A stretch of DNA of 64,000 nucleotides from Lyophyllum atratum. Taxonomy: Eukaryota; Basidiomycota; Agaricomycetes; Agaricales; Lyophyllaceae. Position numbers and translations under genes: made by a program. The stretch covers positions 248,001 through 312,000 of the forward strand of contig JACGCN010000023.1 in assembly GCA_014905825.1 (NCBI GenBank). The letters are read 5' to 3'. How positions within the stretch are numbered: position 1 is the first letter of the stretch; every line of letters starts with the position of its first letter. Below, in pieces: positions 47,198-59,069 of this stretch. The notes below the pieces were generated by a model. The model saw nothing but the letters and a program-made list of their open reading frames with translations, had not been told where the DNA came from and did no database searches.

Positions 47198-48251
47198 GTC
47201 CCAAAGGTTCGTACTGACGCTGCAAAAACGTTACTGGCGTTGGCTCCGCAGAAGAGCAGAGGTGACGCCTGAATCAAAGGACAATGAACGCAGAGGTCCC
47301 TTCATATACCACACCTCCATCTCGAAATTAAGCCGAAATTATGACATGCGAAAATTCGTCCCCGATCTGCCACTGAGAACTTTCTGCGACTCGAAAGGAC
47401 CCTTTCATTGGTGACCGGCATCCAAGAGGGTTTCGGCTTTGCTGTGCATTGACCGCGTCCAACCGGCCGATGACCCTTGGGCCCTCAGGTGACCTGTGCT
47501 TCTGGGCATGCGGTCGCCAACTAACTTTGAGCAGCCTGGTACCCGTGAGTTGATTCTGAGGAGATCCCGCTGATAACGGTAGAGAGCTCTCTATACTCAG
47601 CCCAAAGTGTCAAAGAACGATTCATACTATCACATTCTACAGGGTAACTAATGACATACGTTCAATGGAATTAGATTTCCGAAAAAGCCAGTTGCGTACC
47701 TATTCCGAAAGCCTGAGATCGTGGTTGCGCACCTTTTCCGAGGGGACGTCGTCGTGGATGAGATGATTCATGGATCACCTTGGATATGAAAACAGTGTGT
47801 ACCGATATCCCCGTTTCAACAAAGGCAATGTCGAGCCTCGGTCAACGTGGTCGGAAAGAACGCGTCGAATAACAAGAACAAATTCTTCCAGGCCACATTC
47901 AGTCACCTTGACCTCGACTCGAGGCTCACGATGCCCCTTGCATAGCTTCACCAATGGACAAAACACCGTGCTTGACGATATGGAGCTCAACAAAAACCTG
48001 CTTCCCAAGCCCAAAGATAAGAGGTGGTACAAATCCACAATTATATTTTTACAAAGCTTCCGTAATGGCAAAACGCGAGTTGGACTTGATATCTATGAGT
48101 TATGTGGTTGAATGAGCATTACAAAACAGACCGTGAGTGTGAGGGCGCGCAAGGGAGGGAGGGAGAATGAGGGAAGTAAACAGCCATTTCTTTCTTTTAG
48201 AATTCCAGTATGCATATAACCGAAGCCATGGTATCCACAAAGACGCTGCAT
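47198..48251. other. Intergenic stretch upstream of the transporter
   Basis: About 1.05 kb holding the promoter of the minus-strand transporter and the 3' side of ATP-citrate lyase. Open frames at 47.77-48.1 kb on both strands show no domain. No gene is supported. Confidence 0.4.
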
Positions 48252-51200
48252 CTACGCCATCCTGCCGAGCACACGAGGCTGCGACACATCCGCCATATTG
48301 ATGAAGATATCGTCAGCGGGGTGGCGGTACAGCGGTGCGCGGAGGCGCTTCTGGTCGAGATGGTGACCGATGAAGCCGATGCTGCGCCCGAGCACGAACA
48401 GGCCGTTGAGCGTGCCGATGCGGATGTACTCCTCGGCCTCCTCGGGGGTGAACGCACCGCTGTCGCGGAGGAGATCGACGAAGCAGACGGCGATGCAGCC
48501 GTCGACGTTGAGGATGAGCTGCAGACACATGTAAGGATTTAGGGTTGTGGCAGACGGGGAAGGGACGTACGGTATCCTTCTTGGAGGTGGTCACCTTCTC
48601 GACGGCGAGGGCGTAGTCGAGGAGACTGTGGCTGGGGAAGTTCTTCCTGACATACTCCTTGACGAGCTCAACACGGAGATCAGGGTTGTTGACGCTCTTG
48701 ATCTTGTGGCCGATACCGCTGACTATCAGACGGAACCATAACGATCAGTATCAAGGGATATAACAACGGTGAAGGCATGAAACGTACTGAGCTTGTTGGC
48801 CTTTCTCGAGTTGTCGACGAACTCGCGGGGTGTGAGGCCTGTGTCACGGGCGTTGGAGAACATGGAGGCAGCCTCGTCGAGGGCACCACCGAAGCGGCTA
48901 CCGATGGTGAGGAGACCAGAGGCGAGGGAAGAGATCAAGTCCTTGCCAGCACGCGACGCGACAATGGTGTTCATGGCACTAGACGACCGTCCTATCAGCA
49001 CTGTCATCAGGGGAGGAGCCGGAGAGCCACTCACCCAGAGACGGCGGGACCGTGGTCAGCAGTCAGCATGAGCACCATCTCGATGAACTTGGTAGCCCAT
49101 GGGGGCAGGCCTGATCGCGATTACATATCAGAAAAGCAGAAACAGGGTGACGCAGAGTGGTACGCACGGCGCTTGAACCACAACAACGAGACGACACCAC
49201 CAAGGCCGATATCCTCCTTGAAGACGTCGGAGATACGCATACCAGCGTACAAAAGCTCCTGACCACGCTCATCGGAGATGGTCGAGATGAAGGCAGCAGG
49301 CTTGCGGATGAGACCGAGTTCCTACAACCAGAAACAATCAGCATCAAACGCCAAGGCATTCAGACAAGAGAAAAAAACACTAACCTGCGCCCACTTGTAA
49401 TCCATAGGAATAACAGGCGGATCCCTCTCCGACTTGGGCGTAATAACCCCCCTCTTCACCAACATCTGATAAGTCTCCTTCAACACAGTCGGCAGCTCCT
49501 CAAACGTCTCCGGCACAATAAAGCCCGCATCCCTCATCGCCTTGTTCTTCGAATCCGCAGTCTCAAGCTCACTGTTCGCCATGCTCCCCGCATGCCCAAA
49601 CTGCACCTCCGTCGCGAACATCTTCGCGCACGTCCCGATCGCCCACGCCACGATCGGCTTCTTGATGATGCCGCGCTTCACGGCCTCAATGACGCGGTAC
49701 TCCTCGATACCGCCGACCTCGCCGAGCAGGACGAGCATCTTGCACTCCGGGTCGGCTTCGTACCGGAGGAGGTGGTCGATGAAAGTGGAGCCGGGGTAGC
49801 GGTCACCGCCGATGGCGATGCCCTCGTAGGTGCCGTTGGTCACGAGGGAGAGGATGTTGTTCAGCTCGTTGGACATGCCGCCGGACTTGGAGACGTAGCC
49901 GACGGAGCCGGCGCGGTAGAGCTTCGAGGCGATGATGTTGTCCATCATTCTAATCGAAGAATGGGTCTAACATCAGTGACTATATGCGCGATTTTAGGAA
50001 GGAGCAACGTACCCTCCAGAGTTTCCGATCCTGAAGCAGCCGGGCTTGATACCACCGACGGTCGCGGGCCCAACAATCAGGACACCCTTCTCCTTCGCCT
50101 TCCACAGGATCTCGCGAGCATGTCTCTCCGGGACACCCTCAGCAATGAGCGCCAAGCACTTGATCTGGGGGAACTCCAAGCACTCGAGGGTGCTGGCGTA
50201 CACACTACGCGACGACGCAAAGTTGACAACAACATCGACATCAGGGTGCTTGCCGATAGCCTCCCCAACACTGGTGTACACAGGGAGAAGCGTCTCCTTG
50301 GTTCCCCAGTAGAACTTCTGGATATGGTGTCCACCGAACGGATAGATCATCGCTGCGACACTGGGCGTCTCACGACCGCATGAGTAGTCAAAGTCGAGCA
50401 TGCCCTGGATAGCACGCGGCTGGAGGCCGTAGACGAACGAGCGCGTGGTCTCGTCAAAGGGGCGGAAGGCAGGGCGGGAGGAAGGGCCACCGTGCGTGTC
50501 GAAGCGGATGATCTGGTCGTTGGGCTGCGTGCGCTCGCCGTCCTTGTGGATGCTGCCGATACCGCCTTCGGAGGGAACTTCAACCTCCTCCACCTGGGCA
50601 GGGGGCGTACCGACCTGCACGCTCTTGGTGCCGGCGTCAAAAGCAGCGGAGACGGACTTCTTGACCTCCACGCCGAGCGCAAGGGGGACGATCTCTGTGA
50701 TGTGGGTGTCGGGGCCGAAGACGCGAATGGGGACGCCAAGGCTCTCTCCGAGGAGACGCATGGCCTTGAGACCCTCCTGGTAGTTGGGGCCACCACGGCG
50801 GACGAAGATCTTGACTTGGTGGCTGATGAGCTGGTTCTTGTACTCCTTGAGGGCGCGGATGATGCCCTTGAAGGTGGCGGCGACGTTGGTGAAGTTGGCG
50901 ATGCCTCCACCGATGATGAGGATTTTGCCCTTGGGGTTGGGGCGGCCTCGGGTGATGAGGTCGATGATGGTTTTGGCGTACTCGTAGGTCTGGCCCTCGG
51001 TGGGGGCACCACTGTACTCGCCGTAGTTGGCGAGCTCGTCGGCGTAGCCGTGGGCGGCGATAGCATCGGAGTAGACGACGGAGGCACCACCACCGGCAAC
51101 CATGGTCCAGATGCGACCTTCGGCGTTGAGAACAGTCAACTTGAGGGAGGCGCCGGTGGAGCCATCAAGCTTCTGGATGTATGCCTCTTCTTTGGTGAGG

Positions 51201-52452
51201 TCGCGACCGAAAGGAGCGGGCCAAACCTGGAATACATAAGTAGGAGCTTCGTTATAACGAGGTGAACGCGACATACCATGGGGGGACCACGGTCAGCAGA
51301 GACTTTGCCCTTGGTACCAACAGCAGACTCGTCCCTATCGTAGACGGACAAATCACGGGCGATAGCCCACTTGGGACCGCATATGCTCTCAGCAGTCTGA
51401 TCGAGCTTGGCGGCCATATCGAGGTAGCAGACCTGGGGCTCTCCACCGTTGACGCCGTCGAGGACAACGAGAGGGTTGATCTCGAGGTAAGCAAAGTGGA
51501 GATCGACGTAGACGCTGTAGAGACGGATGAGGAAGTCGACGAGGGTCTCCTTCTTGGCGGCAGGAACGTGGGGGAGAAGAGTCTTAGCGATGTCTTCGCG
51601 GGAGGGGAAGGGCTGGTTCACGGGGAGGTTGAGGACGAGAGCCTTGGAGTCGACATCACCGATGTCAACACCACCCTCGTGGGTGAAGAGGATCGCGTCG
51701 CCTTCACGGGCAGAGGTGATGCAGACGTAGTATTCGGTGTCTGAAGGATGGGGCAGGAAGGGCTCGACGATGAAGTTGTTGAGCGTGCCTGTGACGGATT
51801 CGACCTGAAACAACGTGTCAGTTCAACAAGAACCCTTGGACCCTCGATCTTGTGAACGTCCGGGGATGAAGAATACCCCTAAGTTTTTCGATCACGTGCA
51901 GGCAAGAAACGCGTCTGCACGCAGGGAAACGCGAGGCTGGTGCATCATGAAGATGCGATAGATGCGATAGCAGATGGCTCGATAAGATGCATCGATGCGA
52001 TCGAAGTGTGGGGCAGGGGGACGAGCACAAAGGATGGCCGACAAGATCGTGCAAAAGTAAGCTCACCTTCTGGGGTTTTCCAGCCCTCTCAGCGATCCAG
52101 GGCCGCGCCTCTTCCCAGGTCTTGTTCAAAGCGAGCAATCCGGCCTTGCCGCGACGCTTAATGAGCTGATCGGGTTTTGCGACGAGCTTGGTGTTGAAGA
52201 CCCAGCCGGGGAGCTTCGTGTCGGGGGTGATCGAGTTCGTCTCGGGATCCCATGAGATCTGAGCGACCTTGGGCGCGGGGAAGGAGAATTTTGTCTTGAT
52301 CGTCGCATGGGGGGCGACGGGCGGCGCGCGCTCGAGCCAGTAGGCGAGGAGGAGTTTGGCGTCGTATTCGCGGATAGCTGTGGGATCGATAAGTCATTGA
52401 TCGCTGTCAGGCGCGACGAGTAGCGTAGACGGGACTGACCTTTGGACGACAT
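48252..52452 (-). CDS. ATP-citrate lyase (single-chain ATP citrate synthase)
   Basis: Ten exons (52452-52440, 52377-52067, 51804-51277, 51226-50013, 49949-49385, 49321-49168, 49110-49035, 48978-48788, 48722-48571, 48518-48252), in phase, give 1156 residues; exon 1 is 13 nt. It carries both the succinyl-CoA-synthetase-like part ([14 protein letters not shown], then [12 protein letters not shown], then [18 protein letters not shown]) and the citrate-synthase-like end ([11 protein letters not shown], then [13 protein letters not shown], then [12 protein letters not shown]). The phosphorylated catalytic His is in [10 protein letters not shown] (about His808). The enzyme makes cytosolic acetyl-CoA and oxaloacetate from citrate, CoA and ATP, feeding fatty-acid and sterol synthesis. 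Strong codon bias leaves long shadow frames on the other strand. Confidence 0.97.
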
Positions 52453-53750
52453 TATTAAGGAGGGGGGGACGGAGGAGGAATGTAAGAGAAAATCTGGCGA
52501 TTGAATGCGGGTTATAGGGGATTTTTTCTATGTCACTCCCCAAAGTTCACACGCGATTATTTCACCTCGTACCACTGCCAATCTTATCGTGATCCAGAGT
52601 AAATTGGCGTCTCGTCTCGTCCCACTTGTTTTCTTTTTCTCATCTACTCGTGGGCGCTGCTGTCCTCGCCGAGATGCTCGTATAAAATACGCGATTCGCC
52701 CTTTTGTGCAGCCCCGTGTGTGCGTTCCGTGGAGAAGAAGTTGCTGAGGATAGCCATCCATCACAGATGAGTACCGCGACTCGGGTCCGGAGTATGGTGC
52801 CAATCAACTACACCGCACAAAATTTCCACATAGCTGTCGTCGTAGTATTGGGGCACAGCGCCGATGCACACGATTGAAATCTTCGAGGCACACCCTCCCG
52901 ATCATGGCGAGGTACATCTGGTATCAGTTAATCCCAAAACACCTTACAAGCTGAGAATCCTTCCATCGCTGCTGCAAAGATGTTAGCATGTCACTCTCCG
53001 AGACTACCGGCGAACTACCCTCTGTCACCTCTTCGACTATCTTCACTCTATCTTCCCGAGACCGGCTACTCTCGCCAAAGATTGACATTGATCAGAGTTA
53101 CAACATAAACTGTCGCGTCTCGTCTCGCGTGCGTCGCTTACCAGATGCGTGGCTCTTTCAATTTCTTCGCTGTGTTCGCATAGCATTCCAGTAACAGGGT
53201 ACAAGAGGTCCTCGTACTATGCATACTCCGAGTACCACGGTATTCCGCGGACACAGCCATGTTTACCTGCACACCATATGGAATAAAGCGTATCTGCGTC
53301 ACCTTCCCCGTCCGTCCGCGATGATCTTGGCTGAGCCCGGATCGATGTCCACACCTTACTCCGAAGATATCTTCCTCATTCCTACCCAATCGCGACCTTC
53401 CTAATCGTCATTGATCTTATAAGCTTTAGGCTTGATAAGAAGGAAAGAAGAAGAAAGCTTGCGCATAGGGAACGCAGGCGATTACGGTGGATGTCTTTTA
53501 TTAGCCTCAACTCGGGGCCGAAGTCGGTCTAATGCATGTAAGTAGGATTCGCGACCCAGGACGGCCAGGGCGTGTTGTACATACCTGCTGAGTGAATTCT
53601 GAAAATGTGTTACGTCGGAATGGCTGAGGGTAATTCGAAGACTGGAGTAGATATGATGTACGGACGTAATTCGACAAGTATATATACTGTATTATAGATT
53701 CACGGCCTAATAGAAAGAAGTCCAAGAGCCAACCACAAACGCAACACCAA
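52453..53750. other. Intergenic stretch upstream of ATP-citrate lyase
   Basis: About 1.3 kb. It should hold the ATP-citrate lyase promoter. A 68-codon plus frame starting at 52988 (MSLSETTGELPSVTSSTIFT) is Ser/Thr-rich and might be a small gene, but nothing else supports it. TATATA at 53679 precedes the small gene that follows. Confidence 0.4.
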
Positions 53751-53984
53751 ATGCTAACTCCTCGACCTTCAAGCACCCACGTCCCCCCACCAGTCAAGAG
53801 CGACAACACAAGCACCCTACAAGCACCCCCTCCTACCACTCCTCAAGAGTTACAGTGCAGGCAGCTGGTTTCCGACATTTTGGCTAACTCCGCAAGATTT
53901 TTTCTACTGCACAACGACCTTAACACTACTGTAGACGCTATCAAGCAGATTGTTTATCAGTGCATAGAAGGACTTGCTGAGTAG
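53751..53984 (+). CDS. Small 77-residue protein, unknown
   Basis: An ATG-to-TAG frame with an evident core promoter (TATATA at 53679-53684, 67 bp or more before the ATG). Residues 1-32 are Pro/Ser/Thr-rich (MLTPRPSSTHVPPPVKSDN); residues 33-77 look like two amphipathic helices (ELQCRQLVSDILANSARFFL, then LNTTVDAIKQIVYQCIEGLA). This layout, disordered start plus helical pair, fits a small subunit or interaction protein. No family recognised. The frame is short enough that chance cannot be excluded, but its composition differs from shadow frames. Confidence 0.45.
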   Translation: MLTPRPSSTHVPPPVKSDNTSTLQAPPPTTPQELQCRQLVSDILANSARFFLLHNDLNTTVDAIKQIVYQCIEGLAE

Positions 53985-54494
53985 TTTCGGTCATTTCGTC
54001 TTGGGTTTGAAAATTGAAATATGATACAATAAAACCGTGCTTAAAGCCGTAGCAGGTACCCTGCGCGCCCCCAGGGAGACATATCGTCACTTCTGGTGTC
54101 GTTCTTGAGCCTTACATAGATTCCAAAACCTCGTGCAGAGTTACTACCTGGTGGTGGGAATCGTACTTCACGATCACAAATGCTGCCTGTTTCGCATTAA
54201 GACCATATGATGCTCTACAGTCATGACCGTCGTTAGTATCTCAAGCCAAGTCCTATAAATATTGCCCTCCATGGGCATGCCTAGTTTGAGCTTCCTGTAC
54301 TGTAGTACTACCTCATCCCCTGACCAGAGATTGCGTGGCGGAACGAAGACAGAAGCGTAAACAGCAAAGACGCATAGAGATCCTGAACTGAATGTATTCT
54401 TAGCTTCAAATTACGAGGCGTTCGTGAACCTGCACACGAACGTACCTTGCCTAACCTTAAGTGGGCCGTCGATAGCGCACCGATCGCAGGGCAT
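53985..54494. other. Intergenic region
   Basis: About 510 bp between the small ORF and the 3' end of the second double F-box gene; no gene seen. Confidence 0.4.
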
Positions 54495-57400
54495 TTATCC
54501 TCTTGAGTCGGACTTACGCGGCGGCAGTGCTCCTCTAACAATCACGCCTTCCAATGTTGGGCAGGCGCGCACCATGTTGTCCATGTAAAAACGCATGTCT
54601 GTCCCATCAAACCCTCCCAAGATCCACAAGCGACGGACGTTTGGGAACCACCGTACTAGCCACACATCCAAGGAGCCTAGATCTGGCGCGGCTAAGTTCT
54701 CTAGGCAGACCCGAATGAACTCCACATGGCGTAGAGTGATCTGTGTAACGCCCTCTGCGAAGCTTTCCCAGTCGGCGATGCTCTCAGTATTCGCAAGCAT
54801 CCACTTCGCGCCGACAATGGGCAGGTCCAGTGAGAATTTTGGAGACCGCCTCCTTTTCTTTAGACGATCAACGATGCCCGAGGCCGCCAACACCTGGAAA
54901 TCTGTATAATAGTTCGAGGAGAACGGCACGCAAAGCTCAAGGCGCCTAAGAGCTGGCATCGCGCCTTTAGGGCCCAAAAGAAAGGCTATGTATTGCACCG
55001 GCGCACCCAACACCTCGAGATGGGGAAGCTGCGGGGCTTTACCGTCGATCGTACTGTCCTGGATTTCGCCCCTCAGGTGCGCAGTCAAGTACAGGGACAC
55101 AAGGTGTGGAAGGGAGGAAATCAGCTTCAATATGTCTTCCGCGGGCGCGGATGAACAAGCGAGATGTAACTCGGTGAGTGAAGGGAAGGTAGCGGCGAAG
55201 TTGAGAAGGTTAGGCACCTCCCAGCCAGGTGCGTGCGTTATTCGAAGAACGGAGACGTGGTTGGCGTCTTTGAGGGTAAAGTGCATCCAATACTGGATGG
55301 CGACGAGGTGGAAGGCATGGGCATCGATGTCGAGTTCTCTCAGTGGTAGGGAGAGGCTTACGCCGATTTGGGGAGCGTCCGTTTCCAGTAAAGGAAACCA
55401 TTCCGGTCTTGTATTGTAGGGTAAGGACAGGGGGACAATTAAGTCATTGAAGAAGGCGCAACCACGGATTGTGAGTGAGGTGCACGACCTGGCACATATT
55501 GCTTGAAGGAGAGAAATGATAAGCGCCATCCATCTTGTCTTGCAGGAATCAGAAACGACGCTATCCCTGATCGGGGTGAAGGACGAGCCCGTAAAAGCGA
55601 GCGTAACCTTGTTGATAGAGGATGTGCTGATGATGAAGCGGCGTAGACGGTGCAGAAGTTCATGGAGGAAAAAACGGCGGCAAATCATCGCCGTTTGGCA
55701 GCGTAGATGGTCAACAGATTTGGTAGAGAGGGATAGGTGAAGGGCAGACAGGTCCGTGAGTGCCGAGTATCCGTCAGCATAGATCTCAACGGTTGGAAGG
55801 ACGCCGGGCTTTACTATCTTGCGACGGTGAAGGTATACGGGCAATACCATCGAAGAGAGAGCACGGCATGTTTTGGCTAATTCGAAGAGTTGGAAGTCAG
55901 AAAGATGATCTGAAATCGTGCGAATGACGTCTTCCGGGAGGTCTATGAAACTGATGGTTTGCTCCGCCTTTAGGCGGACCGTTTGTTCCTCCCTGAGCAT
56001 TTTCGCGACGTCGTAGCAATTATCCTGAATGGTTATAGTCCGGATATCTGGACATTGCCAGCTTATGGCGCGAATCACTTGAAATGGTGTCCAGATAGAT
56101 GGGCTGACGCCGTAGGAGGAGAATGTGAGGTGTCGGAGTGCTTTGAACAATCTGAGCCATTGTGGTAGCAGTACAAACAGTATTTCCGCACGACTTTTAT
56201 CGCTGAGAGGCGTGAAGTTCGTAAGAATGATTTTTGCATAGCGCGCGAAGGCCGTCTCCTTTCCGATAACCGTTGTCAAGTATTCATCAAGAGTGAACAC
56301 CATGGATCCTGGAGGGTCGAAATTCTCGACCGTAACGGAGTAGTCGAATACCAGGGTGGGTAGAATGGAGGCTGTGCGTGGATTTGCTTGGAGAGCCGTC
56401 ATGACCTTTGAGAGATCTTGGCAATAATGAGAGAAGAGATAGTGTTGATATGGGAGAAAGAGCTCGACGGCCTGGAGGTTTGGAAGAGCCCGAAAATTAT
56501 CCCTCGCTAGAAGCCGCAAGACATGCGCAGGAAGTGCACGAATCCGAATCAACGAACGGAAATTATAGACCTTGTCCGTAGGATGCCAAATGTGATGCTC
56601 AGCCCGCGCGCAAGGACTCTCGATGATCAGCTCTTTTAGATTTGAGAGCTGAGCGATGAAGTCGAGAAAATGCTTACGATGCATGCCCACAGCGTTCACC
56701 ACGAGAGTTTCCAACTCAGGTGCAGCGGTAGAAATAAGAGACAGGACGGATGTGAGGAGTGTGGTGGGATCCCAATTAATCTTCAGGACACGGACTGTTG
56801 AAAAGCTCTGTAATGTCTGCGCAAGACATCGCTTTGCGAAGGGCATCAGGCCGTTGAGTTCGAGGGAATATAGAGCAAGCCGGTGGTCTGGAGAGGCTCC
56901 TGGGTGATTGAGGACGGGATTCTGCATGGTTTGCAAGGGACTCGAAGAGCGTAGTGGTCCTTTCCTTATGAGACGAAGAAACCTGTCGAGACCTCGAGGG
57001 CGGTCCTGCACTGCTGGCAGCTGGGTAATCGGAACGCATCGATAGATGCGAGTATCGCCGTGACACACCCGTGATATCTGCAATCGAGCGCACGACTTCA
57101 ACGTCAAAGCACTGCATAGAACGTCAAAAGCAATGACCCATTGCTGCTCGTCAACAAAAGATAAGTCCTCGAAGGTCATTTGGAGTGTCCTGATAACAGA
57201 AACTCTTGATATGACGTTGAAGACGCGGTAAAAGTCGTCAAGCGAACGGAATGGCTGGAACTGTGCCTCGAGCAATAAGATGGGATTCACGAACAACGAA
57301 ATCCGGAGGGCATCTAGTAACCCTCCGGTAACGAAGTCCTGTGGCAGGGTAAGCTTGATGGTCTGTGTTTCGTCTGTAAAACCATGGCGGCGGAAAATGA

Positions 57401-57530
57401 TGGGAAGAGCGAGAGAATGTAACCTCTTGGAAAGCAACGCGAATGTGCATAGATCTTCACTGCGAAAGGCCTCGAGAATTTTCTGAAGGACTGTGTCAGT
57501 AACTTGCATGAGGGGCCATTCAACCATCAT
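54495..57530 (-). CDS. Double F-box/LRR-type protein, 1011 residues, intronless
   Basis: A single open frame of 1011 codons plus stop. F-box modules are at residues about 8-50 (MQVTDTVLQKILEAFRSEDL, then ALLSKRLHSLALPIIFRRHG) and about 524-568 (SFIDLPEDVIRTISDHLSDF, then LAKTCRALSSMVLPVYLHRR). Each is followed by leucine-spaced repeats such as FPSLTELHLACSSAPAEDIL and LPHLEVLGAPVQYIAFLLG. Compared with the protein at 35.5 kb, order, lengths and key motifs correspond (DLPED, VLPVYLxRR, GDTRIY, ITIxxxCxDV), so they are paralogues. The start is the first ATG of the frame. It diverges from the ERG26-like gene across 281 bp, a likely shared promoter. Its target is unknown. Confidence 0.8.
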   Translation of the reverse strand: MMVEWPLMQVTDTVLQKILEAFRSEDLCTFALLSKRLHSLALPIIFRRHGFTDETQTIKLTLPQDFVTGGLLDALRISLFVNPILLLEAQFQPFRSLDDFYRVFNVISRVSVIRTLQMTFEDLSFVDEQQWVIAFDVLCSALTLKSCARLQISRVCHGDTRIYRCVPITQLPAVQDRPRGLDRFLRLIRKGPLRSSSPLQTMQNPVLNHPGASPDHRLALYSLELNGLMPFAKRCLAQTLQSFSTVRVLKINWDPTTLLTSVLSLISTAAPELETLVVNAVGMHRKHFLDFIAQLSNLKELIIESPCARAEHHIWHPTDKVYNFRSLIRIRALPAHVLRLLARDNFRALPNLQAVELFLPYQHYLFSHYCQDLSKVMTALQANPRTASILPTLVFDYSVTVENFDPPGSMVFTLDEYLTTVIGKETAFARYAKIILTNFTPLSDKSRAEILFVLLPQWLRLFKALRHLTFSSYGVSPSIWTPFQVIRAISWQCPDIRTITIQDNCYDVAKMLREEQTVRLKAEQTISFIDLPEDVIRTISDHLSDFQLFELAKTCRALSSMVLPVYLHRRKIVKPGVLPTVEIYADGYSALTDLSALHLSLSTKSVDHLRCQTAMICRRFFLHELLHRLRRFIISTSSINKVTLAFTGSSFTPIRDSVVSDSCKTRWMALIISLLQAICARSCTSLTIRGCAFFNDLIVPLSLPYNTRPEWFPLLETDAPQIGVSLSLPLRELDIDAHAFHLVAIQYWMHFTLKDANHVSVLRITHAPGWEVPNLLNFAATFPSLTELHLACSSAPAEDILKLISSLPHLVSLYLTAHLRGEIQDSTIDGKAPQLPHLEVLGAPVQYIAFLLGPKGAMPALRRLELCVPFSSNYYTDFQVLAASGIVDRLKKRRRSPKFSLDLPIVGAKWMLANTESIADWESFAEGVTQITLRHVEFIRVCLENLAAPDLGSLDVWLVRWFPNVRRLWILGGFDGTDMRFYMDNMVRACPTLEGVIVRGALPPRKSDSRG

Positions 57531-57811
57531 CAAAGTTGTGACTTGTAAACAACATTTAGGTCGATGTGATGATTGTGATTGGTTGAATCAGTATCACGTA
57601 AATCTGTTGTGGGCGAACTGCCACCAGAAGAATTGAGCACCTCTGATACGAGAACGCTATGTAATGATCTTATGGAGGCAAGGATCATGATCTCAGACTC
57701 TTCTTACAAAACATTTTCGACTTACAGGTATATAATGACTTTTTCTAAGGACCCACCCAGTCGTCCAGGCTGAGCAAGTCCTGACAGCTTATCTGTCCAC
57801 CTCGCCGTCCT

Positions 57812-59069
57812 ATGGAGCTTTCCGTTTCCAACATGAACGTTAGATCCAAAGAGGTATACCTTGTTGTTGGTGGAAGCGGCTTACTAGGGAGACACATCGT
57901 AGAGCGCCTACGTGATCGAGGGGATTCGGTGGCTGTTTTGGACCTTGTTCAACGCTATGACAGCGATGACATTCCTTTCTACTCTGGGGACATCGCAGAG
58001 GAAGGAGTCGTACTCTCGGTATTGGAAAAGGTGTGTACCATCACCAAATTTAGGTTCTATGGGACTCTCATACGCGATCTTCAATCAGTGCGGCGCCACC
58101 TGTGTTATACACACTGCGTCACCTCATGCTACGACCGCAGCTCCGTCCTTGCTCTGGAGAGTGAACGTAGTGGGTACAGAGGCGATAATCTCCGCCTGCC
58201 TTGCTGCTGGAGCGAGAAAGCTCGTTTACACGAGCTCATCCGGAGTGGTGTTCACCGGTTCTGACCTCAACGGTATTGACGAGACGACGCCATACCCCGA
58301 AAGGTCGATGGAAGTCTATATGGAGACTAAGATCAGGGCTGAGAGAGCCGTCATCAATGCCAACGGTAAACAGGGTTTGTCGACCACAGTCATTCGACCT
58401 TCGGGGATCTTTGGGTGAGCATACCTCCGAGTCCGTCTCGTACGCTGTGGCAGTCAATGAATTTTACTTTTATCAGCCCGGGAGACCGCCAACTAATGGT
58501 GGGTTTGTACAACATCTACGACAGAGGTCGCACTGGGGTTCAAATTGGCAATAACAAGAACCTCACGGACTGGACCTACGTCACAAATGTAGCCGACGCC
58601 CATATCCTCGCCGCTGACAAACTATCTCCGTCTTCCAGCCCTCCCGTAGCCGGCGAGATATTCTTCATCACCAACGACGAGCCTATTCCCTTCTGGGATT
58701 TCACGAATGGCGTCTGGGAACGTCTTGATGCTATCTATCCAGGCAAACGTGTCAAGAAGAAGCCGATTATCATTCCTCGAACGCTCGGCATCATCATGGG
58801 CGCTTTCTCAGAGCTCATGGCTTGGTTGTTGCGCCGAAAACCAACATTCACTCGTTTCAGCGTCATATTCAGCTGTACGGCTAGATGGCATAACATTGAT
58901 AAGGCCAAGAGAGCGCTAGGGTACGAGCCAAAGGTCAGTTTGGCGGAAGGTATGGATATATTGGTGGACGTGCGTTGTCTCCTTGGACTCCTCGCAGCAA
59001 ATAGAACACTTATACCATTGACAGTGGTGGAACCAAGAGCAGAAAAAGTCTTCTGCTGATAGTAAGTGA
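57812..59069 (+). CDS. ERG26-like 3-beta-hydroxysteroid dehydrogenase/decarboxylase (extended SDR)
   Basis: Four exons (57812-58030, 58089-58414, 58477-58969, 59025-59069), in phase, give 360 residues. The N-terminal Rossmann motif is VVGGSGLLGRHIVERLRDRG (Gly20-Gly26). Active-site Tyr150 and Lys154 lie in VYMETK; upstream KLVYTSSSGVVF carries the catalytic Ser. TVIRPSGIFGPGD, then DWTYVTNVADAHILAADKL and KAKRALGYEPKVSLAEGM are typical of sterol C4-decarboxylases. In yeast, Erg26 removes the C4 carboxyl during ergosterol synthesis in the endoplasmic reticulum, with Erg25, Erg27 and Erg28. The short last exon ends WWNQEQKKSSADSK; an alternative longer 3' end is possible because AGTAAGT at its end resembles a splice donor. 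Confidence 0.88.

Noticed and set aside
49157..50383. 408-codon open frame on the plus strand across ATP-citrate lyase
   Set aside because: It lies antisense to a certain gene, has low-complexity Leu/Arg/Asp/Val composition, no domain, and stays open across introns of the real gene. It is a shadow frame caused by codon bias.
50492..51265. 257-codon plus-strand frame rich in Gly, Asp and Val
   Set aside because: Complement of highly biased ATP-citrate lyase codons; repetitive composition is what that bias predicts.
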